This document shows positions 9,915 through 20,609 of a stretch of DNA of 64,000 nt, one piece after another. This DNA is from Forficula auricularia. Taxonomy: Eukaryota; Arthropoda; Insecta; Dermaptera; Forficulidae. A model generated the notes under the pieces. That model saw nothing but the letters and a program-made list of their open reading frames with translations. It searched no databases and was not told the DNA's origin. Location of the stretch: positions 5,395,353 to 5,459,352 of the forward strand of contig JALMQS010000681.1 in assembly GCA_024734495.1 (NCBI GenBank). Reading direction: 5' to 3'. The translations under genes and the position numbers were made by a program. Position 1 is the first letter of the stretch, and every line of letters starts with the position of its first letter.

Positions 9915-11122
9915 TAGACTGCACGCCTCTGGTACACAAAAATAGAATATTTAGTATGTCTCTAAAAAATGTTTAATATTTAAAATGTGAATTTTAAATT
10001 TAATAATTTGAAAAGTTTGAAACGCTTAATGAGAAACTATAGACATTCGCTTTCCTGAGATGTCGTGGCTGACTTTGCGCTCTTTTGAATTAATATTTGA
10101 AAAAATCTATATTTAATAATTAAATAATTTGGTTAAATGGGCATCTAGTTTCCGAGGCCAAGGGGAAGAAAAAAAAATAATTTTTAAAAATTCCTTTATA
10201 AAACAATGAAAACTAGAAAAATTGAAAAAAAAATTGCTTTTGAAATAATTTTTTAATCTTTACTTTCAACTTTTTTTTAAACATTTACCAAAAATTGTCA
10301 TGAGCTACCAAAAATGACGCCGCGAGCTACTGGTAGCTCGCGAGCGTACGGGTTAACGACCAATGCAATAGAGAAAAGAACGAGGATCTCTTACTAGAAG
10401 CTTGGAAGCATATACTTAGTTTATTTCAATCTATCTAATAAAATTATCTTTATTTATCTGATAAAATATCAAATATTCTTTTTCCTTCGAATATTCTCCT
10501 CTAACTCCTAACTCAAAGAAAGACTAACATGAAACTAAAACAAAATTAGAAAAACTGACTGACTTTTGGTCTTTATCGAATTCAAGGAAAATAGTAATTT
10601 CAATACTTGCCTTTGGAGAGGAAAATTAGAATTTGTGGAATTAGGGCGCACTCCGAATAGCCACCAATTATTTATATGTTAATACAGGTGAAGTATAAGT
10701 GTAGAAAGTCTCTTAGTCTCTGTACTATATGTAGAAAGTTTCCATCGTTTATGGGAAAATACAAACAGATAATAATATTTTTTCTCTTTAATTAACTACA
10801 TCAGTAAAAGATGTTATTATGACTTTAATGAAATGTTCTAATTTTAAATTCAATTTCGATGAGATTTTATTTTTAAATATAATATAAATATAAGGTATAG
10901 TCGAGTTTTTTGCGCCCTATGTAATCTTTAGCTATTACTCAAAGCATTGATTACAAACACTATACTAAACTAAAAAATTTAACAAATAAGGTCTTGTCTA
11001 CTATTTTTAACGAAGAAATAGATTTCTGGCTATCTGATGAAAAATTGTAAAGAAAAAATTATTTTCGATCTTTGGGTTTGTGATTGATTGGGAGGCGTTT
11101 GAATATATTATAGTATAATATA
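9915..11122. other. AT-rich stretch with one GC palindrome
   Basis: A 22-bp palindrome 'cgcgagctactggtagctcg' and onward lies at 10321-10342. Such palindromes occur near hAT ends, but no partner was found. The rest is featureless. Confidence 0.4.
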
Positions 11123-11547
11123 TGTGACCTTCTCCGAGAAAAGGGACCTAGTGTGTGAAAATGAAGTTTTGAGAAAAACGCATTTAAATTTTCATAACGC
11201 ATTATCACTTTGAACACACCTTCAGTTGGGAGATGCGATTTGGTATGGTTAGTTATGATTGGGTGCCGACTTTGGTGACGTCATGCCTATGTGGTGACGT
11301 ATTTTTGTAAAAATAACTATAAGAAAGGAAAAGAATAAAGTGACGCTTCAGTCTTGTGCCAACTGTATTACGAGTGTTATCAATATCTCAAAAGTTGTTT
11401 CGCAATTTTGGTTCTTTTTGTAATTTTGTTACTAAGCTGATGTTAATTTGAAGTAATTTTTATAATCTTATTCTACACCCTTTTAGGTACCAGAATCCAC
11501 TCTTAAGTCCAAACCCACACTAGGTCCTTTTCTCGGAGAAGGTCACA
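11123..11547. mobile_element. TA-flanked MITE with ~33-bp TIRs and a CRE octamer
   Basis: The inverted ends 'tgtgaccttctccgagaaaa' and complement are near-identical and flanked by TA on both sides (11121-11122, 11548-11549). The 425-bp body has no open frame but holds TGACGTCA at 11276-11283 and a second TGACGT shortly after, so insertion of this MITE could carry CREB/ATF-type sites. Confidence 0.8.
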
Positions 11548-11549
11548 TA

Positions 11550-12480
11550 CATTTAGAAGTAAACTCGTATATAGAAAATAGATTAAAATTATATTATAAT
11601 AAAGGATAGTGACGAAACAAATATTATTTTTATTTTTCACTCGAGACACGTACAAACATGTTAACCTCAATGACAGCTGAATCCCACTGTCGCCTGGAGT
11701 ATCGTCACCTGACAGGTTGAGTCTATAAAAACGAAGCTTTATAGATATAGATGACGTGAAAAAATTAATTAAATAATTCGGGTGGAATTTAAGTTTACTC
11801 CATGGTTAAGTCTCACGCATTAATCCTACATTTTAAGAGCTGAGGGTAATAAATAATCTATTTCGATAATAAAGCTATAGTTCAATTATTTTCATATTTA
11901 TTATTTTAACTTCTATCATTAACTAGTCTTTGCCGTGAAGAAGGATACAATTGGTCGTCCAAAACGTCGAAGCAAGGATGAATAAATATATCACCTCGAG
12001 GTTTTGTCCAGAATTTTATTTCTATCTATACCTAAAGAATATTATAAAATGTAATCCTCACATTACATAAATATTTTTTATGATATTGATATAAGAAGAT
12101 GTTACTCCAAAAAGTGCAAACAATATAAATCAAAACTGACTCTCGCATCGAAAAAAGAAGATGAAGAAATTACAAGGATTTGTTTGAAATTTAACTATAA
12201 AGATGGGTCTTGAATGTTTGAAAGTTGTAGGCCACTGGAAAAACGGAGACGAGAATGGAGTTCTAATTTATAGAAGTCATAGGTCATAGGAATAAACAAA
12301 TTGACGAATGTGTTTGTTTGATTTTTCTCCAATTCGACCGTGAATAAATGTTTATTTGTACAAATAAAGATTGGGGAGGAGAAGGGAAGAATTGAATTAT
12401 CTCGTCAGAACAAACGATAGTGTGTATTGTATTTACTTGTACTTTTATACTCCCTCTATCCGAAAATATGGTATTGATTT
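11550..12480. other. AT-rich stretch, no supported gene
   Basis: A block at about 11935-11985 (gaagaaggatac ... aaaacgtcgaag) resembles hammerhead/Penelope-type ends, but the core is not intact. A 53-codon open frame near 12055-12213 (plus) looks protein-like but has no start or recognised family. Confidence 0.35.
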
Positions 12481-12599
12481 AATAGAAAATATTAGATTGA
12501 AAGTTTTTGCCGAGAGTAGCAGAATTTTTATATATTGAAGGAGACAATAAAAGAGTGTGTCTTCTGCTGGAATTATTATATTTTATTTATTTATAACAA

Positions 12600-12634
12600 G
12601 ACTATAGTTTCGAGGGCTTTGCCCTCTTCATCAG
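12600..12634 (-). ncRNA. Hammerhead ribozyme motif (minus strand)
   Basis: Reading the minus strand: CUGAUGA (12634-12628), stem II GAGGGC/GCCCUC capped by AAA, GAAA (12611-12608), a minimal stem III C-UAUA-G, then the GUC cleavage triplet ending at 12600. All invariant core bases are present. The very short stem III is like that of Penelope-element hammerheads. Stem I pairing is poor on this strand, so activity is uncertain. Confidence 0.65.
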
Positions 12635-12673
12635 TCTACTGCAATTCACAGGAATTAATTTATGAATTTATGA

Positions 12674-12709
12674 ATGATGAAAGAGGGCAAAGCCCTCGAA
12701 ACTATAGTC
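12674..12709 (+). ncRNA. Hammerhead ribozyme motif (plus strand, one core change)
   Basis: This is the inverted partner of the minus-strand motif: AUGAUGA (C to A in the first core base), the same stem II, GAAA, C-UAUA-G and GUC ending at 12709. Here stem I can form outside the core (AUUUAU upstream with AUAAAU downstream plus an inner GA/UC pair), but the core substitution should lower or abolish cleavage. Confidence 0.55.
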
Positions 12710-13298
12710 TCGTTATAAATAAATAAAATTTATAATTCCAGCAGAAGACACACTCTTTTATTGTCTCCTTCAATAGAAAATATTAGATTATCTAGTTTCG
12801 AAAGCAACTGGAAATACTCATTATATTGTTATTATTTACATTGATAACTAAATATCCTAACATATTTGACAGGCGTTGCTTTTGAGTTAAGCTGGGAATT
12901 TGAAGATCAAAAATTAGTTTTTTTAAGAAAAATAAAATAGTCACCGCTGTAATTTCAAAATGAAAAATGTCAACTCCCAAATCGAATCAATTGACTAATG
13001 AACAACGTCATGGTATCAGGGAGGCCCATAAATGTACTGGAACTGGCTAAAACGAGCTCAGCAAGGTCTATTTTGATAAGGCGAGAATGTAAATTGCAAA
13101 AAAAGGAAGGTGGTAAGTGTAAGTTGTGTGCTGGGCGAACCATATTTATTATTTTATTGAGTTATGGTTCTATATTTTTTCGTTTTAACTCATTTCTGGT
13201 TAAATATGAATGGTTTTAAAATTACATTATAGTAAACCGTAATAATTTAACAATGTTTAAATGAGCCATTAAATGTGCTATTTAGAAACTGTCGCTCA

Positions 13299-13442
13299 TT
13301 ATTTGTTTCTCGTTAACTCAATCAAATACTGAGTATGTATTCGCTGTTGAACGTCTTCCCCGAACCAACCTCCGGGTCTAATTCCAAACTTATTATTGAT
13401 TATTTTATCAAAGTCAATTCCTTTCAAATTAACTTCACGAAA
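13299..13442 (-). CDS. Candidate terminal exon or decayed coding segment
   Basis: An open frame of about 47 codons ends in TAA at 13299-13301. It contains the protein-like segment 'FREVNLKGIDFDKIINNKFG' followed by 'IRPGGWFGEDVQQRIHTQ'. The 5' boundary is set at a possible acceptor (aaatcag|TTT), though the pyrimidine tract is weak. The same frame continues upstream past an in-frame TGA at 13455-13457, which could also mean a pseudogene. It is not recognised. Amino-acid usage is less biased toward Lys/Ile/Asn/Phe than chance frames in this AT-rich DNA. Confidence 0.3.
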   Translation of the reverse strand, partial: FREVNLKGIDFDKIINNKFGIRPGGWFGEDVQQRIHTQYLIELTRNK

Positions 13443-13499
13443 CTGATTTAAAATTCACCACACATTTTTCACAAACATGTTTAAATTTAAAAACTGTAA

Positions 13500-14469
13500 T
13501 GTCTTTGCAAATAATAAAGAACAAGATGCACATAAGATATTCTATGTTATACAATTATGGTGGAGTAAATGAGAGATAAATTAACATTGGGAAGAACTCT
13601 CTATGGTCCATTTTAAATTTAGAATAGACGTCCCATCAAAATTAAAATATAAGAGAAATGGAAGAGTTAAATTTAGCTTAGTTAAATATAGTTTGGATTA
13701 CATTTTTCATTTCTCTCTATTCCCAGATTTAAGAAACACTTAGAGATATAAATTATTTTTTGGTAATAATTAAACAATTTACGTAAGATAGGATATTTTT
13801 TATTAAACGATTTATTAGTGATATTTTCGGTATATTAGATGAAATTAAAATAAATCAATTTAGAGCAAAATATGAATTAATTTATCAATTTTTACTTTTG
13901 ATTATATTTAATGGCGTAAATAAGGCCCCTGTAGGGAAGCTAAAAAAAGATATAATATTGGGATTTGGAGAGGGTACTCAGATAAGAGGTTAGCAAGGGA
14001 GTCATTAGTAAAATTTTCTCTTTTAATAAACGGTGCAAAAAGAGATAAAAAAATTACCAAATATTATATATATATTTTTCACCTCTATATGAAATACTCA
14101 TTTTATTAAAAGTATCATTTCGAGCATAAGAAATTTTTTTATCAAAATCAAAAAATTATTCGTAAAAACTATGCTTTTGGAAAATTAATAAAAACAATAT
14201 ATATAGGGGTTTGAGGAGGGTGCAGCTAAGGTTTTGACGGGGCCGCAGGTGTTCTTGTTACTCCACTACTTATATTTATCTATATACTTAATGTGCAAGT
14301 ATTGCGATCCGGTCTTCTAACTCTAAGCTATAAAAGTAACTTATACTTTGCGCTTCTAGGTGAGAATTAAATAATAGATATTTTTAAAAAATAGAAATCG
14401 AATTTAGAAAAAAGTGATTCCCAGATCCCAAAAAGAACTGAAAATTAAATGTGTGGACTAGGATGGACC
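13500..14469. other. AT-rich stretch, no recognised gene
   Basis: A fragment 'gcaagtattgcgatc' near 14300 recurs at about 63800 and marks a minor dispersed repeat. Nothing else is supported. Confidence 0.4.
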
Positions 14470-15492
14470 TTGTTTTTCGACCGTGAAAATTTTTTCGGGG
14501 CAGGGGCTTAAATTAGGTGATTAGGTAAGTAAATAATTTGTACAAAATTTGAGATCCTTCGGACATCGCGAAGATGTGAAAAATTGAAATATTTAGAATT
14601 TCGCCTTATTCGGTTACTATATTTTGTTAAACGTTGTTAAATTGAAATAAAAAATAAAAACATCGATGAGCATGAAATTAGTAAACATTATATTCTGAAA
14701 TCCCGACCTTACCTTCGCAATTCAACCATTATTTTGCACATAGAACAAAAGAAAATAAAGTAAAAAAATCAACTGAATTCAATATTATGCCTAACTTCTA
14801 GGCGTGTATCGGAAACAAATTTATTTGGGAAATATAAGTACCATATAATAATAAAAGTAAAAAATTGTTATTGTTATATACATAAAAAAATTAGTATAAA
14901 GCGAAGATGAGAAACACTTTATCATGAAAATTGTTTCAGAATATAGAAAAAATACCCCGACTGTAGGAAATCAACATTGGCAGTGGATTTGTAAAACTCC
15001 ATATTTGATTAAATAAAATTTATTTTGAGAAAATAATCGTATTTCTATTAATTAACTTTGTGAATGCTAAATATTATATAACAATAACAATTTTTTACTT
15101 TTATTATACTTATATATACTCAAATAAATCTGTTACCCGATGTACGCCTAGAAGATAGGCATAATATTGAATTCAATTGAATTTTTTTTCTTTTGCTCTA
15201 TGTGTATAATAATGGTTTAATGACGAGTGTGGGGTGGGGGTATTTCAGAATATAATGTTTAGTAATTTCATAGCTCTTCGATGTTTTTATTCTTTGTTTC
15301 AATTTAACGACGTTTAACAAAATATAGTAACCGAATAGCCCGAAATTCTAAAAATTTCAAATTTTCAAATGAGATTCGCCACTTCTTCGCGATGTCCGAT
15401 CGATCTCAAATTTTGTACAAATTATTTTCGTACCTAACCTCCCAATTTGAGCCCCTGTCCCGAAAACTTTTCCGGAAAAAAAATTTAGCCAG
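14470..15492. mobile_element. Large fold-back element, arms ~430 bp
   Basis: The two arms (about 14470-14900 and 15065-15492) are inverted copies; matching landmarks include 'acaaaatttgaga', 'atagtaaccgaat' in reverse, 'catcgatga' and 'aattcaatattatgcct'. About 165 bp lie between them. No open frame of note. Confidence 0.75.
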
Positions 15493-15589
15493 GTATATCT
15501 AAGGTGTACCCCTCTCTGATCAATAATAATTGTGTGAATAAAATAATTTATCGAAGAAGCCGTTTGTGTGTCTTAATAAGATCACTCAC

Positions 15590-15702
15590 CTCTGAATCTT
15601 GGGCTCCAGCACAACACTAAATATGAAGTTAAATGTCTTATTGTTGACAAAACCAGGAATAATCACATGCACTATGGTAATGATCAATGTTTGTGTGTCC
15701 AT
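15590..15702 (-). CDS. Candidate first coding exon of an unknown gene
   Basis: An ATG at 15700-15702 (context aaaATGG) opens a frame of 37 codons that ends at a strong splice donor (CAGAG|GTGAGT, 15590/15589) with two bases carried over. The peptide starts MDTQTLIITIVHVIIPGF, a hydrophobic stretch that could be a signal peptide or membrane anchor, then VNNKTFNFIFSVVLEPKIQ. Codon use and composition differ from the AT-rich surroundings. No stop occurs before the donor. I do not recognise the family, and no matching next exon was found between here and 14.5 kb, where a fold-back element lies. Confidence 0.4.
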
Positions 15703-15872
15703 TTTATAAGACCGAGAGATGTCGTTAAAAGTGCTTTTTTAAATTTGCCATTAATTTTTAATATTGTAAATTAATTAATAAAGTAAAATAAGAAAGGATT
15801 AAATTATTTTTATTTATTAATTATTAAATTGTTAAATTTGGACTAACATTATTTCTTTAAATAAATAGTAGT

Positions 15873-15945
15873 ACCTGGCCACCGAGCGATGCTCGGTAAC
15901 TTTTTGCTTCAGTTAAAAGCTATATATTAATCCCCGAACCCCTTG
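15873..15945 (+). repeat. Small dispersed repeat with hairpin
   Basis: The block 'cctggccaccgagcgatgct' followed by 'cggtaac...gcttcagtt' recurs inverted at about 4706-4745 and, diverged, at 18064-18095. It contains the hairpin ACCGAGC/GCTCGGT. Confidence 0.6.
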
Positions 15946-16048
15946 CCCCTTGTATATATTTTATCATAGAAATTTCAGATAAAGTACATTATAAAGTGAG
16001 ATTTATAAAACAAAAAGTTCTTAATAAGCGATAGAAAGCTGTTGCGAC

Positions 16049-16138
16049 AATGGCTGAAGCAGAAAAAACGTCAAAAAGTACTAAAGTTAACACACTTTTT
16101 AGGTTAAATAAATGCGTTATTGCCAGCTTGTTTTTAGT
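16049..16138 (+). CDS. Small ORF or first-exon candidate
   Basis: ATG in an excellent context (gcgacaATGGCT) opens 'MAEAEKTSKSTKVNTLF', followed either by a possible donor (AG|GTTAAA at about 16100) or by 12 more codons to TAA at 16136-16138. A TATAAAA box at about 15998 is roughly 50 bp upstream, fitting a short 5' UTR. It is divergent from the minus-strand ATG at 15702. No family is recognised; a chance ORF cannot be excluded. Confidence 0.3.
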
Positions 16139-16209
16139 GTAAATTTTCCATTATTTATTCATTATTATCTCAGAAACTGTCTTGTAACTATGAATAAAAT
16201 TTTCTTAAA

Positions 16210-16402
16210 AATATCATTAGTTATTGTTTAATGTTGGTTTAGTTTTTTATAACAATGGTAAGAAGAGTTTCTTAATTATAATTATAAATGTATGTAAATT
16301 TTTTCTTAAAAAAATCATTAGTTATTGTTTAATGTTGGTTTAGTTTTTTATAACAATGGTAAGAAGAGTTTCTTAATTATAATTATAAATGTATGTAAAC
16401 TT
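16210..16402 (+). repeat. Tandem duplication, 2 x ~101 bp
   Basis: The block 'cattagttattgtttaatg' to 'attataaatgtatgtaaa' is present twice, offset by 101 bp, nearly identical. A recent local duplication is the simplest reading. Confidence 0.85.
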
Positions 16403-16739
16403 TCCGGTATCCCGTATATTGCAATGTCTGAAAAACTCTATCTTTGGAATTTAATATCACCGGAACATTGTTCATAAATTTTGTTTTGCCACCAATCGAT
16501 GCAGAAGTATTTAAATAATAATCTGTCTAAATTTCGAAAAATCCTAAGAAAACCCATATGGTGAAACAACTACCTTAATATAATAAGAAAGATTCGTTTA
16601 TTAAACAGAGGTTTTCTCTTAGAGGAAATAAATTCAAGTGTTGGCTATCTTGAGTTTTATCTATTTTTTAAGAAAAATTTTCGGGATGAAAACCAATCAT
16701 TCATATGTGGTACCGTTAAGCAAAATTATATACCAAATA

Positions 16740-16834
16740 AACTTTTGACCGTCTCGAGACGCTACCCGCCAGGGCAACCCACCCGGAGGGCCTAGATGCA
16801 GAGGGCATGCCGAAAACACGCTTGTAGCAGCTAG
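16740..16834 (+). mobile_element. Possible Helitron 3' end
   Basis: A GC-rich block in AT-rich DNA with 'cgagacgctacccgccagg', similar to 'cgagacgctccccgtcagg' of the Helitron at 8051, ends in CTAG followed by T (16835). The 5' end is not found. Confidence 0.35.
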
Positions 16835-16839
16835 TTCCC

Positions 16840-17769
16840 AATAAACCAAAGACCCCCGATAAATTCCGACCAAAACGTCTTTATTCTGGGAATTTTATTG
16901 GACCCGGTGCATCCTTGTTTTGGATGAATAACTACTTCAACCAACTACAAATTTAGAAATAGTTTTATTCTTAATTAGATGGTAATCAAATTGAGTTAAA
17001 AACATTTTTTGTCTTTGTCATTTGAAACTACAAAGCACGTATCGTAACACCTTGGAGTTTGTATTGGATGCCGACAAAGTTTTATCTTCTTACATTTAAA
17101 GAGACTTTCACACGAAAGCTTTTAGGTTGGCGATGCGTCATCGCCATTGCTGCAGCTGAGATTCCAGGCCAGAAATCAAGAGATAAAATTGGAAGGTGGG
17201 GGCGTCACAAAGTTGCTGGATGAGATGCGAAAGAGCTCCTGAGAACTCTTTAAAGATAAATACACAACCACTTAAAAACACTTTTCACCTTTAAAGAGTA
17301 ATGCCATTTTAGGTTTAACAAGGGCCATTTTTCATTTGAATTTTGTTTGTTTGTATTGAATAATATTTCATTAAAAAAAATGAATTGGGGATAATAATAA
17401 AACCACATTTGTGTTGCGAAAACATCCGGTGCATAAAATATTTGGCGTATAAATATAGGTATACATAAATGACAGAGAATAGTGGCTAGCGTTAATATAG
17501 GAAACAGCAATTTTTAGCTAAAATGGTTAACATATTTGCGAATTAAAAAAAAACATTGTATTCAATTTTTTTTTTTCTTTTTTATTAATCTAGGTGCTAA
17601 ATGTTAAGTTTCTAGGTCAATTGGAATTGTTTTGATTTCAATAGCCTTAAATCACTCAAAAATAGCGTTTTCTGAATATTTCAGCCAAGAGTTCTAAAGC
17701 TAGCTAGCCCAAAATCTAATCAGTTCTCCAATTTGAAAATATAAAAATTTTGGAATCATAAAAGAACTT
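16840..17769. other. Stretch without recognised gene
   Basis: An 86-codon open frame at 17250-17510 (minus) begins at a non-ATG codon and encodes a hydrophobic Phe/Tyr-rich peptide as expected from AT-rich DNA. It is not supported as a gene. Confidence 0.4.
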
Positions 17770-18013
17770 AAAGTAAAGAAAATTTTTTTGAAAAATGATT
17801 TTTGGAACTTTTTCAAAAAAATTTTAAAATATAAAATACTAGGTAGGTTTCTCATAAATAAAAGATCAGATGCTTGTTTAGCGCTAATATATAATGAGTC
17901 GTACTAAACAAGCATCTGATCTTTTATTTATTTGAAACCTACCTAGTAATTTATATTTTAAAATTTTTTTGAAAAAGTTCCAAAAACATTTTTCAAAAAA
18001 ATTTCTTTACTTT
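17770..18013. mobile_element. Palindromic MITE, ~244 bp
   Basis: Near-perfect inverted arms of about 113 bp (aaacaagcatctgatctttt and its complement among them) surround an 18-bp loop near 17890. No coding potential. Confidence 0.8.
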
Positions 18014-18095
18014 ATTTAATATATTTCACCAAGAACCTACACCATTCTCCCTTAACAAAACAGTACCTGGAACCACCAAGCGATGCACAGTAACC

Positions 18096-18232
18096 CCTGA
18101 CCCCCCTCCCCTCCCGAAACCACACACCTCGCCCGCACCACTGCACCCCCACTCCGCCCCGACCCACCCCCGGATCCCCCACAACTTCACCCCACCTCCT
18201 GCACCTCCCACATCCACCCCACCCCGCACCCA
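18096..18232. repeat. C-rich (G-rich on minus) low-complexity tract
   Basis: About 135 bp are dominated by C runs with A/T interruptions, extreme against the AT-rich background. The minus strand has many GG/GGG runs and could form G-quadruplexes. The glycine-rich open frames here (18026-18229 and the end of 18012-18500, minus) are translations of this tract, not genes. A monomer-X fragment follows at about 18230-18290. Confidence 0.8.
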
Positions 18233-18299
18233 GTTTTTGCATTTCTAGCTTTCTAATGGTCTTCATATTATGTGTATATTTGTTTACTCGTACACCAAT

Positions 18300-19654
18300 T
18301 TGCCCACATTCGTTCATATTGATAAACATTATAAAAAAATAAATAGGAAAATAATAATAAAAAAAATCGTATAGGAACTGAAATAAAAACTTAAAATTAA
18401 ATATGATTTGTTTTCTAATTATATAAAAAAGCCACTTCAACCATTTTATTTGTAACACACCTGTTTTGTTATGATAAAGACACCTGTTAATTAAAAACAA
18501 ACAAATTTTTTTTTTATAAATTTTATTAAACCAATTATTTTACATTAATTAATGTATACATTGTATTTTTTGCTTCGATTCCGGAGATTACTTCTCCACC
18601 ATTGAGTGTCCTTATTCATCTTTAGTCCTTGTTTTTAATAAGAGGAAAAATATAATTAGATAAAAAAACCTCTTTTCCGATAATTATTTCAATTCCATTA
18701 TTCCCCAAGTCGATTGGTTTATCACTCAATCCCATCCATCTCTCCAAACAAAAAATTCCTAATTTTAATATGTTATATTAATATTTGCTATAGCCTATTA
18801 GTGGGTTTTAAAATTAATAAACCTATTAATAAATAAAAGATAATTGAAAAAAATGTAAAAAAACTTTTTTATTGAGATTTTCATCTATGAATAATTAATT
18901 TAATTAAGAAAAGATCAATTAATATGAAATTTGTCGAGGTCCAGACCTAGCCAGATTATTTTCTCATCCTCAAAACTTGTTAATAGATTTTGTTTCATCA
19001 AAATCGGTAGAGCCGTTTTCAAAATAGAACTAAGATACAAATATATATTAACGAAAGATAGAACGACTTTATAGCAAATTTATATATATACAAACAAATA
19101 TAAATATATAAAACAATTTTTGCTCGTTTAATAAGAGTAGATAGATAAAGAACTTTATAAGACTGTCTGTTTTTGAGTTATTGTGAATCTAGGCAGACAG
19201 AAAAAAATAATCGTTTAAAATGGTTTTTCTTTATGTTTAAAACATTTTTAAACATAGGTAATAAGCAAAAAAAAATTAAGGAAATAATAAGGCGGGCAAG
19301 CGAAGCGAGTAATTTGCTCTGAAAGTTTCTCTTTTGGCATTTTACTTAAATATATATTAAATTTGTCATGGAATAATTCAAATTATTTCATTAGAAAGTA
19401 GAAAAAGTAAATTAAAAAAATGTGATGTGGATATGTCATGACTTTATGGTACACCTACCTATCTCCCCCCCCCACCCCCCCACCCCCATTTTATATTAAA
19501 ATGAAATAAAAAAATCAAATTGATTTTTTTGCTCAATGGTTTCACAGTATACTAAAGAATAACTCTGGGAAATTCGGTCTAAATCAAAGGGTTCAAATTT
19601 TTAAACCTCCCCTCCATAATTTTCATAGTGCACGAACAAATAATACAATAAAAC
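18300..19654. other. AT-rich stretch with repeat tails
   Basis: A transposon-tail-like segment 'tttcatcaaaatcggtagag' lies near 18996 and 'ggcgggcaagcgaagcgag' near 19291. A poly-C tract (ccccccccc) is near 19467. No gene. Confidence 0.4.
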
Positions 19655-19659
19655 TACGA

Positions 19660-19880
19660 CGTCTCGGTGGACTTATTCTGCGATCCCTCTCAAGTATGAC
19701 CATTGAGCACCCAGTCCGATTTTGTATGACAATTTATTCATATAAACAAACGGATTTGTCATTTGGTTTGTCCCTATGACTTCTAGAGACTGGAATTCAT
19801 CTTTTCCGACCTCTTTCCTATCCTAAAACATTCAATCTTTCAAGGCTTCGGATTCATATTTTTGCCTTCTACATTTCCCA
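19660..19880 (+). pseudogene. LINE reverse-transcriptase C-terminal relic
   Basis: The frame near 19768 reads 'PMTSRDWNSSFPTSF', matching the 'IPMTSRDWNSLPATIFP' tail seen at about 33268 in this window. This tail is typical of Jockey/CR1-type LINE ORF2 ends. Only the end is left and it contains stops. Confidence 0.45.
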
Positions 19881-19889
19881 AATATTTCC

Positions 19890-20605
19890 TTATTTTCAGG
19901 AATACATGAGTCTTTTATGACTAGGAGGCGTTGAAACTTCCGAGTATAACACATTTTTTCCTTAATATCATTGAAAAATATCAAGCCCTAGATCGATCTA
20001 TAAATATTTTTAATTTTTATTTTTTAGTGAGAAGAAACATATTTAAGATTTTTTTATTTGTTCATTTTAAGAATCAATTTGACACGTTTCTGCAATTTTC
20101 TCACCGAATAAAAATGTTTCAAGACACGTAAAGCTGGTTCGCATTTAAGAGATATCTTTATTAAGCAGCTCCAATATAAACTTCAAAAGATTTCTTTGAA
20201 AAGTAACCAATTTATATCTAACCTTAATAAAATTCATTGATTTCAATATTAATAAAATGTGGATTCGCACTAGTAATTCATTTCTTATTCTAACTTCACC
20301 AAACTCATTGAATTTTATTGAGTCTAAGAAAGGAGATTCCTAATAAATACAAAAGTCGATAAGATTCGACTTAGAGTGAAGTATATTGGTACAAAGGTTA
20401 AATTGCAAATTTTAAAAATGTATGATTCTGAAGTAATACTCGTATAGTTATAGTCAGGTATCTTTTCACATTTTATAGTAATTATTCTAGTTTGACAAAT
20501 ACGATTCACATTAGATATATAGGGAAATGAATGTATTTATTTTTAATAATAAGAATGCAACAAGATTGCAACCTCAAAATTGAATTTTGCTTCGATAACA
20601 CAGTT
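19890..20605. other. AT-rich stretch, no gene seen
   Basis: Only short AT-rich open frames (19931-20131, 20324-20509) with no recognised similarity. Confidence 0.4.
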
Positions 20606-20609
20606 CGAC

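Larger units (their letters stand above)
12499..12771. mobile_element. Short Penelope-like / retrozyme-like element with 18-bp target duplication
   Basis: The 273-bp insert is flanked by a perfect 18-bp direct repeat (aatagaaaatattagatt at 12481-12498 and 12772-12789). It begins with 'ttttgccgagagtagcag', a block shared with other fragments in this window (35.4, 43.4, 47.5 and 48.2 kb). From 12534 on it is an inverted repeat. Each arm contains a hammerhead-ribozyme core, one on each strand. Hammerheads are known in Penelope-like retroelements and retrozymes. There is no reverse transcriptase here, so it would be non-autonomous. Confidence 0.7.

Noticed and set aside
11935..11990. Hammerhead-like block 'gaagaaggatac...aaaacgtcgaag'
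   Set aside because: CUGANGA is read as GUGAAGA and GAAA as AAAA; the core is not intact and stem III cannot be drawn.
12968..13219. Plus-strand frames near 12.97-13.2 kb, one resembling a helix-turn-helix start (NQLTNEQRHGIREAHK)
   Set aside because: Stops occur after about 25 codons and no TIR or further transposase block follows. The likeness is too short to call.
17250..17510. Hydrophobic 86-codon frame, minus strand
   Set aside because: No ATG at the start; Phe/Tyr/Leu/Lys-rich as expected by chance; no splice signals or recognised family.
18012..18500. Glycine-rich 162-codon frame on the minus strand
   Set aside because: The Gly/Val/Trp part is the translation of a C-rich low-complexity tract and the rest is AT-rich noise.
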